DNA of 64,000 nt, from assembly GCF_006152115.1 (NCBI RefSeq), contig NZ_VDFU01000017.1, positions 1-64,000 of the forward strand, given 5' to 3'. A program made the position numbers and the translations under genes. Shown here in pieces: positions 59,275 to 64,000 of this stretch. Numbering within the stretch: position 1 is the stretch's first letter; each line of letters starts with the position of its first letter. This stretch comes from Rubellimicrobium rubrum (GTDB taxonomy: Bacteria > Pseudomonadota > Alphaproteobacteria > Rhodobacterales > Rhodobacteraceae). The notes below the pieces were generated by a model that saw only the letters and a program-made list of their open reading frames with translations, was not told the origin of the DNA and made no database searches.

Positions 59275-60386
59275 ACCTCGCGAATGAAGTCCTCGACCGC
59301 CTGATAGGCGTCGTCGTCGTTCATCTGCCGTGGCGGGTGCTTGCAGAAGAAGGCGGCGGGCGCCTCGATAGGACCGGAAAGGCCGCGGTCGCGCGCGACC
59401 TTGGCGCAACGGATCATGTCGATGGCCACGCCGGCGGAGTTCGGAGAGTCCTCGACCGACAAGCGGACCTCCATGTTCATGGGGACGCCGCCGAACATGG
59501 TGCCTTCGAGCCGGATGAAGGCGACTTTGTTGTCGTTCTGCCAGGGAACATAGTCCGAGGGACCGACATGGATGTTCTCCCAGTCGAGGCGTTGGGCGGC
59601 CACGGCCTGCACGGCCTCGGTCTTGGAGATCTTCTTGGAGGCGAGGCGGTCACGCTCGCGCATGTTGAGGAAGTCGGTGTTGCCGCCGGTGTTGAGCTGG
59701 TAGGTCCGCTCCAGCCGCACGCCACGCTTGGCGAAGAGGTCGGTCAAAACACGGTGGACGATTGTGGCGCCGACCTGCGCCTTGATGTCATCGCCGATGA
59801 TCGGGACGCCCGCGTCGGCGAAGCGCTTGGCCCAGGCGGGGTCGCTGGCAATGAAGACGGGAATGTTGTTGACGAAGGCCACGCCCGCTTCCAGCGCGCA
59901 TTCGGCGTAGAACTCGGTCGCCTTCTGGCTGCCCACGGGCAGGTAGTTCATCAGGACATGGGCACCGGTCTCGCGCAGCGCCTGCACGACCTCCTCCTTG
60001 GAGGGCTCGGGCAGGTCGGACCGGAGGAAGGTCCGGTGCTCCGGCTGCTCGGCCATATGGGGCGCGAAGCCGTCGAGGATCTTGCCCATCCGGACCTTGG
60101 CGCCGGTCTCGGGCACGTCGGCGCAGAAGATCAGGGTGCAGTTGGGACGCTCGAAGATCGCGCGTGACACGTCCTGCCCGATCTTGCGACGGTCGATGTC
60201 CCAGGCCGCCACCACGCGGATATCGCCGGGACGGTAGCCGCCCAGGTCCCAATGCATCAGGCCCGTATGCTCGTTGCGGTCATTGTCGCGGTACATGGCG
60301 ATCCCCTGCACGAGCGAACTCGCGCAGTTGCCGACGCCCACGATGGCGATGTTGATCCCCTCGCGGGTCAGGTGTCCGTCAGGCAT
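59271..60386 (-). CDS. ino1: Myo-inositol-1-phosphate synthase
   Basis: A 371-residue enzyme that converts glucose 6-phosphate to 1D-myo-inositol 3-phosphate using NAD. The dinucleotide site is INIAIVGVGNCASSLVQGI (about 11-29). ALRETGAHVLMNYLPVGSQKATEFYA, IGDDIKAQVGATIVHR, TYQLNTGGNTDFLNM and VGPSDYVPWQNDNKVAF are the conserved regions including catalytic lysines and the NTGGN.D loop. The length (about 370) matches the short bacterial/actinobacterial type, not the 500-residue eukaryotic type. GGAGGGG precedes the ATG at 60386. It begins one base after the GH39-like gene's stop and is the last gene of the operon. Confidence 0.93.
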   Translation of the reverse strand: MPDGHLTREGINIAIVGVGNCASSLVQGIAMYRDNDRNEHTGLMHWDLGGYRPGDIRVVAAWDIDRRKIGQDVSRAIFERPNCTLIFCADVPETGAKVRMGKILDGFAPHMAEQPEHRTFLRSDLPEPSKEEVVQALRETGAHVLMNYLPVGSQKATEFYAECALEAGVAFVNNIPVFIASDPAWAKRFADAGVPIIGDDIKAQVGATIVHRVLTDLFAKRGVRLERTYQLNTGGNTDFLNMRERDRLASKKISKTEAVQAVAAQRLDWENIHVGPSDYVPWQNDNKVAFIRLEGTMFGGVPMNMEVRLSVEDSPNSAGVAIDMIRCAKVARDRGLSGPIEAPAAFFCKHPPRQMNDDDAYQAVEDFIREV

Positions 60387-60387
60387 C

Positions 60388-61314
60388 TCAACCCCTCCCT
60401 GCGGAATGCAGCTTGACCGGCGTCGCCGGCGCGTAACGTTCGACCATGGCGGCGCAGAAGTCGGCGAACTGCTGCGGATCGCGCGGGGGACTCGTGTGGT
60501 GGGGCTCCACACCCAGATGTTCGGGCGTGAAGCAGAAGGTCGCCATCACGTCGAAGTCCTGCAGCGCCTCCATCTGGCGGTCGAACCAGTCGAGAGCGTT
60601 GGGCCGGAAGCTGTCGGCCCAGGACAGGCCCGTCCGCAGGTGCCGCACGCCCAACCGCTTGAGCCAGGCCACGGCGTTGGGCAGGCGTGGGTCCTCGTAG
60701 TGGAACCACTGCATGATCCCCATCCGGTCGGCATAGGGCGCATAGGCCTCAAGGCTCGGCTTTGGGGTCCCGTCCTCGCGGATGAGGCCCATGTAGAAAT
60801 GGCGGTAGTAGCTCGACCCCTCGGCCTCCTTGTGGCGCGTCGTGGCCTCCCACTCGCGTGGCAAGTCGAAGAGGGAGTACCAGTAGGCACGGGGCACGCG
60901 GCCGACGAGCAGTTCGGCGGTCTTCTGGACGCCGAAGACCTGAACCTCCTCGGCGCCGAAGGAGCCCACGCCGACCTCGCTTACCCAGACGGGGTGGTCG
61001 GGGGCCACGGCCTCGATCTCGGCGACCTTGGCGGGCCATTCGCCGATCTGCCACAGATTCCAGTCGAGCGGGAAGCCATGGACCGCTACCACGTCCACAT
61101 TGTCGAGAACGCCCATCCCTTTTAGCCGCAGGATGTAATTCGGGTCGATGGGAGAGATCCCGCCCAGCACCCGCGTCACGTCGGGGTTCACATCCGCAAC
61201 GGCTTGGCCTGCGAGGTTGATCATGGTCGCGAACTGCGACCAGTCCGGGTCGATGGCCGGGTCCCAGTGGGACTTGTTGTTGGGCTCGTTCCAGAACATC
61301 ACGGATTCGATCAT
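60388..61314 (-). CDS. GH39-like protein with circularly permuted TIM barrel
   Basis: A 308-residue protein. It begins straight at MIESVMFWNEPNNKSHWDP, where WNEPN (E10) is the acid/base motif at the end of strand 4 of a clan GH-A barrel. VDVVAVHGFPLDWN (strand 6), HPVWVSEVGVGSFG with nucleophile E113 (strand 7), RAYWYSLFDL (strand 8) and GTPKPSLEAY (usual C-terminal end) follow. Only then, from about residue 201, come WLKRLGVRHLRTGLSWAD (strand 1), FDVMATFCFTPEHLG (strand 3) and FADFCAAMVERYAP, which normally precede WNEPN. The two halves are thus swapped. The start overlaps the methyltransferase stop by ATGA (61311-61314), and the frame above it runs within that gene. No signal peptide, so it acts in the cytoplasm. 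Confidence 0.82.
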   Translation of the reverse strand: MIESVMFWNEPNNKSHWDPAIDPDWSQFATMINLAGQAVADVNPDVTRVLGGISPIDPNYILRLKGMGVLDNVDVVAVHGFPLDWNLWQIGEWPAKVAEIEAVAPDHPVWVSEVGVGSFGAEEVQVFGVQKTAELLVGRVPRAYWYSLFDLPREWEATTRHKEAEGSSYYRHFYMGLIREDGTPKPSLEAYAPYADRMGIMQWFHYEDPRLPNAVAWLKRLGVRHLRTGLSWADSFRPNALDWFDRQMEALQDFDVMATFCFTPEHLGVEPHHTSPPRDPQQFADFCAAMVERYAPATPVKLHSAGRG

Positions 61315-62087
61315 CGCGGCCCCCTCGCCGGATAGGCCGCGCCCGCGCCCCATTGCGAATAGGGCACCTCCGCGCGGCGGCAGATATAGACGTCCTCGGA
61401 GGCGCGGGTCTCGATGCTGAAGCCCGCCGCCCTCAGCATGGCCTCGACCCCGGCGCGGTTCGGGGCCCACCAGTTGGTCCAGTCGTCGGCATAAAGGTGC
61501 TCGATGAAGTACATGGCGGGATAACCGGTCGCCTCGAACATGGCCTCCTCGGAAAATGGGGCCTCCTTCGGCACTTCCATGACCTCCTCGGGCCCGCGCA
61601 GGAGCGATTGGAAGATCATCATGTCACCCGCGACATGCTCCCGGATCAGGTCGAGCGCGAGGAGGGGGTGCCGCAGATGGTAAAGCACGCCCATGAAGAT
61701 GACGACGTCGAAGCGTTCGCCCAGCGCGCCCACGTCATAGACCTCGAGCTGCCGGAACTCGATGTCCATGCCCTCCACCTCGGCGGCAAGGCGGGCCTGC
61801 CGAAGGTAGTGCTCGTCATGGTCGATCCCGAGCACGCGCGACGCCCCGCGGCGCTTCATTTCCAAGGCGTAGAACCCGGCGTTGCAGCCGATGTCGAGCA
61901 CGGACTTGCCGCTCAGGTCCTCCGGGATCGCATGGGCGAAGCGTTCGAACTTGGTCCGGGGAAAGTCGCCCAGGAAGTGACCCGGCGCCGTCTCGATGCC
62001 GCCGAGACGCAGGTTGTGAAACCAAGGGCCCAGGGCCTCGATGCGGCGGGCAAGATCGTCGTCGCCAGGGTCAGGCACGTCCTTCAT
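61311..62087 (-). CDS. SAM-dependent methyltransferase
   Basis: A 258-residue class I methyltransferase. The N-terminal segment PWFHNLRLGGIETAPGHFLGDFPRTKFERF resembles CmoB-related enzymes. The SAM site is SVLDIGCNAGFYALEM (62-77), with IDHDEHYLRQAR for the acidic loop and FDVVIFMGVLYHLRHPLLALD as motif IV. The C-terminal part (MYFIEHLYADDWTNWWAPN) is family-specific. From memory it matches a TIGRFAM family named after a Ramlibacter protein (Rta_06860), found in conserved sugar-like clusters. The acceptor is unknown; an inositol glycoside or glycan is likely by context. It overlaps both neighbours by ATGA. Confidence 0.85.
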   Translation of the reverse strand: MKDVPDPGDDDLARRIEALGPWFHNLRLGGIETAPGHFLGDFPRTKFERFAHAIPEDLSGKSVLDIGCNAGFYALEMKRRGASRVLGIDHDEHYLRQARLAAEVEGMDIEFRQLEVYDVGALGERFDVVIFMGVLYHLRHPLLALDLIREHVAGDMMIFQSLLRGPEEVMEVPKEAPFSEEAMFEATGYPAMYFIEHLYADDWTNWWAPNRAGVEAMLRAAGFSIETRASEDVYICRRAEVPYSQWGAGAAYPARGPR

Positions 62088-62755
62088 GCAGTCATTCCAG
62101 TGGTTTCATTGAGGGAAAGCACCCGCGCGCCCCAGGGCCCAGCCTCCAGGCGGCTGACGGAGGCCGGGCCGATCTCGAAGCGCAGGATGTTGTCAAAGGA
62201 CAGGCCCAGCACCCGGGCCACAAGGGCGCGGATCATGTCGCAATGGGTGACCAGAGCGATCCGCCCGCCGGTGCCCGACGCAGCAAGGGCGTCCACATGC
62301 CGGGCGATGCGGCCGGCGGCCTCGTCCATGCTCTCGCCGCTGGGGATGCGGACCAGGGCGCGGCGGGTGTTCCAGTCGTCCCAAAGGGGCTGGCCATTCA
62401 GGGCGGCGAACTCCGCCCCGGTCCAGTCGCCGAAGTCGATCTCGTCCAGCGCATCCACTACCGTGACGGATGCGCCGCTGGCCCGGGCCACGGCCTCGGC
62501 GGTCGCGCGGGCACGCTCGCGCGGGCTGGTCTGGATCTCGGTCAGCGCTTCGGGGGCAAGGCGGCGTCCCAGGACGGCAGCCTGCCGCTCGCCCTCGGGG
62601 GTCAGGGGAACGCCCGGGGCCCGGCCGGTAAGCCTACGCCCGAAATCCGCATGGGTGGCATGGCGGAGCAGGTACAGTTGGACGTTGATCGCGGTGCCCC
62701 CGGACGCTTCTACATTCGTTGGGGTACAAACGCTCGCGAGGCCGTGAGGTTCCAT
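62084..62755 (-). CDS. Histidine phosphatase family protein
   Basis: A 223-residue phosphatase with the catalytic motif LYLLRHATHADFGRRLTG (R31, H32). Further features are TSPRERARATAEAVA, EIDFGDWTG and VTHCDMIRALVARVLG, which carries the second catalytic histidine. Members act on sugar phosphates, phosphoglycerate, cobalamin intermediates and others. In this operon it may remove the phosphate from inositol phosphate or from a glycosylated inositol phosphate. The only conventional start is the ATG at 62755; the first 25 residues are not part of the fold. It overlaps the methyltransferase gene by ATGA (62084-62087). Confidence 0.87.
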   Translation of the reverse strand: MEPHGLASVCTPTNVEASGGTAINVQLYLLRHATHADFGRRLTGRAPGVPLTPEGERQAAVLGRRLAPEALTEIQTSPRERARATAEAVARASGASVTVVDALDEIDFGDWTGAEFAALNGQPLWDDWNTRRALVRIPSGESMDEAAGRIARHVDALAASGTGGRIALVTHCDMIRALVARVLGLSFDNILRFEIGPASVSRLEAGPWGARVLSLNETTGMTA

Positions 62756-62787
62756 GGCTCGTTCCGGTGCGGCGGGAATGTGCCGGA

Positions 62788-63813
62788 TCAGCCCGCCAGT
62801 TCGGCGTAGCGTTCGAGGTAGCGGGCCACCATGCGCTGAGCCGAGAAGCGTGCCCGTGCCGTTGCCCGGCAGACCTCGGGATCGATCCGATCGATGCGGC
62901 GCATGGCATCCGCGAGGCCGTTCACGCTCTCCACCAGGAACCCGGTGCGTCCATCCTCCACGATCTCGGTCAGAGCGCCACTGGGATAGGCGATGACCGG
63001 GGTTCCTGCGGCCATGGCCTCCATGGCAACTAGGGATGACGTTTCGCGCGCCTTGCTGGGGATCAGCACGCAGCGGGCCGCAGCTAGAAGCTGCTGCTTG
63101 CAGCGCCCTTCGACAGCGCCGATCCAGCGGCGGCGCCAGCCCAGATGCGGCTCGACTGCCTCGTGGAAGTGCCGCTGATGGTCGGGGTAGGGGAACACGG
63201 TACCGGCGATCAACAGCGGCACATGGGCCATCTCGGCCGAAGCCAGCGCGTCATCGAAACCCTTCTCGGGGCAGATGCGGCCCAGGGCAAACGCGAAGCT
63301 CCGCCTGCGGACCTTCAGGTCGGGGATCTCCACGCCATTCTCGATGGGAGCCTCGATCCGTGCGCCTGTCGGAGCCGTCGCCGCCTGCGCCGCCGAGACC
63401 GGATGGAGATGGGTGCGCGACCGGGCCGAGCACAGGGCATCGGGCGGATACCAGTCGAGCGGCAGGTGGAGAGTCACCAGCACCGGCGGGCCGCTGGGCG
63501 GCAGGTAGCGGTGGAAATCGATCCCGTGCAGGTGAATCACATCCAGCCGGTCGCGCGTCATCGCCTCGGCGATCCGGTCGCGGACGGCAGCGCGCACATG
63601 CTCCGCCTCGGTGTCGGAGATCGGGCCCGCAATCGCCGGAACGGACCGCAACTCGCCTGCCACGCGGGACCCCTCGGGCGCGATCACGATGGAGCGGTGA
63701 CCGGCCGCTACCAGGGCCCGGTCGAGCCGGGACAGCACCTGCTCGGCTCCGCCCACTGGATCGGCAGTCACGGGGGCGAGCGGATAGGACACGCTCAGGA
63801 CCGTCAGGGTCAC
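62788..63813 (-). CDS. Glycosyltransferase, GT4 family
   Basis: A 341-residue retaining glycosyltransferase of the GT-B fold. The N-terminal VLSVSYPLAPVTADPVGGAEQVLSRL is the donor/acceptor cleft loop with GGAEQ. VIHLHGIDFHRY follows, and the C-terminal FALGRICPEKGFDDAL with SLVAMEAMAAGTPVIAYPSGALTEIVEDGRTGFLV is the nucleotide-sugar site (ETSSLVAMEA for E-x7-E). It starts at GTG overlapping the previous stop (GTGA, 63810-63813). Inositol-phosphate glycosyltransferases such as MshA belong to the same large family, so an inositol acceptor is plausible next to ino1, but not provable from sequence. Confidence 0.88.
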   Translation of the reverse strand: MTLTVLSVSYPLAPVTADPVGGAEQVLSRLDRALVAAGHRSIVIAPEGSRVAGELRSVPAIAGPISDTEAEHVRAAVRDRIAEAMTRDRLDVIHLHGIDFHRYLPPSGPPVLVTLHLPLDWYPPDALCSARSRTHLHPVSAAQAATAPTGARIEAPIENGVEIPDLKVRRRSFAFALGRICPEKGFDDALASAEMAHVPLLIAGTVFPYPDHQRHFHEAVEPHLGWRRRWIGAVEGRCKQQLLAAARCVLIPSKARETSSLVAMEAMAAGTPVIAYPSGALTEIVEDGRTGFLVESVNGLADAMRRIDRIDPEVCRATARARFSAQRMVARYLERYAELAG

Positions 63814-64000
63814 GGCGACGCCTGATCCAGCAGTGTGTCCGCATGGCGCCTCCACTCGGTCAGGGTCATGTTCCAGCCCCAACCGTCGTACAAGGCCGAC
63901 CCCGGGGGGGCCGGCGCGCGGAAATCATAGGCTGGTGCGGGCCGCAGCCATTCCTCCCAGTGCGGAACCTGGTTCAGGAAGCCCATCTGACTTTCGAAGC
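63810..64000 (-). CDS. C-terminus of an unrecognised protein (runs off the window)
   Basis: A continuous minus-strand frame from the window edge to a TGA at 63810-63812, about 62 residues, ending YDGWGWNMTLTEWRRHADTL then LDQASP. It is rich in W, P and Y. I do not recognise the family from this end alone. The GTGA overlap with the glycosyltransferase start supports that it is a real gene of the same operon. Confidence 0.6.
   Translation of the reverse strand, partial: FESQMGFLNQVPHWEEWLRPAPAYDFRAPAPPGSALYDGWGWNMTLTEWRRHADTLLDQASP

Noticed and set aside
59271-63813. Mycothiol biosynthesis cluster
   Set aside because: ino1 and a GT4 enzyme fit, but no MshB, MshC or MshD homologue is visible, and the methyltransferase and GH39-like protein do not belong to that pathway.

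Overview
The window is GC-rich throughout, with dense operons, frequent ATGA/GTGA stop-start overlaps and HWE/HisKA_2-type histidine kinases. This points to an alphaproteobacterium, most likely of the Rhodobacterales (Rubellimicrobium-like soil members would fit). The assignment rests on gene style and family content, because no rRNA or other marker gene is present. No CRISPR array, intact insertion sequence or phage module was seen.

Layout. 1-862: an IS5-type transposase remnant and otherwise empty sequence. 863-5605: a signalling island with a membrane histidine kinase, two receivers and a receiver-HWE kinase in one translationally coupled minus-strand operon, and a divergent GAF-HWE kinase. 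6731-9961: a large secreted RTX protein with cadherin-like domains. 10600-14513: a glycine betaine/choline-type ABC importer (YehZYXW/OsmF type). 14656-17302: a sorbosone dehydrogenase-like protein and an exported lysozyme-like protein. 17645-24743: an arabinoside/sugar locus with a GH51 arabinofuranosidase, an ArsR-type regulator with a large extra domain, a sugar ABC importer and its ATPase. 24890-30099: a terminal oxidase locus with a fused subunit I-III, a subunit II without CuA ligands, a CtaG-type assembly factor and a DUF2231 gene embedded antisense.

30826-38710: an amide-utilisation operon. An AmiC-like sensor, an AmiR-like ANTAR antiterminator, a dipeptide-type ABC importer and a formamidase/acetamidase lie downstream of a perfect intrinsic terminator that has no gene in front of it, which is how an antitermination-controlled leader looks. 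38950-46515: an AEC transporter, a SUKH-like/HIRAN fusion, two small ORFs, an alpha/beta hydrolase, an MltB-type transglycosylase and a YtcJ-type amidohydrolase. 46733-54734: a DEAD-box helicase, cell-envelope proteins, a frameshifted AraC remnant, a D-galactonate dehydratase and small conserved proteins. 54768-59264: an MFS transporter, two divergent LuxR-type regulators and a serine hydrolase.

59271-64000: a tightly overlapping minus-strand operon running off the window. It encodes a GT4 glycosyltransferase, a histidine-type phosphatase, a methyltransferase, a GH39-like protein whose barrel halves appear in swapped (circularly permuted) order, and myo-inositol-1-phosphate synthase. Together these suggest synthesis of a methylated inositol glycoside. 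This operon, the amide operon with its leader terminator, and the CuA-less oxidase are the three parts I would examine first.
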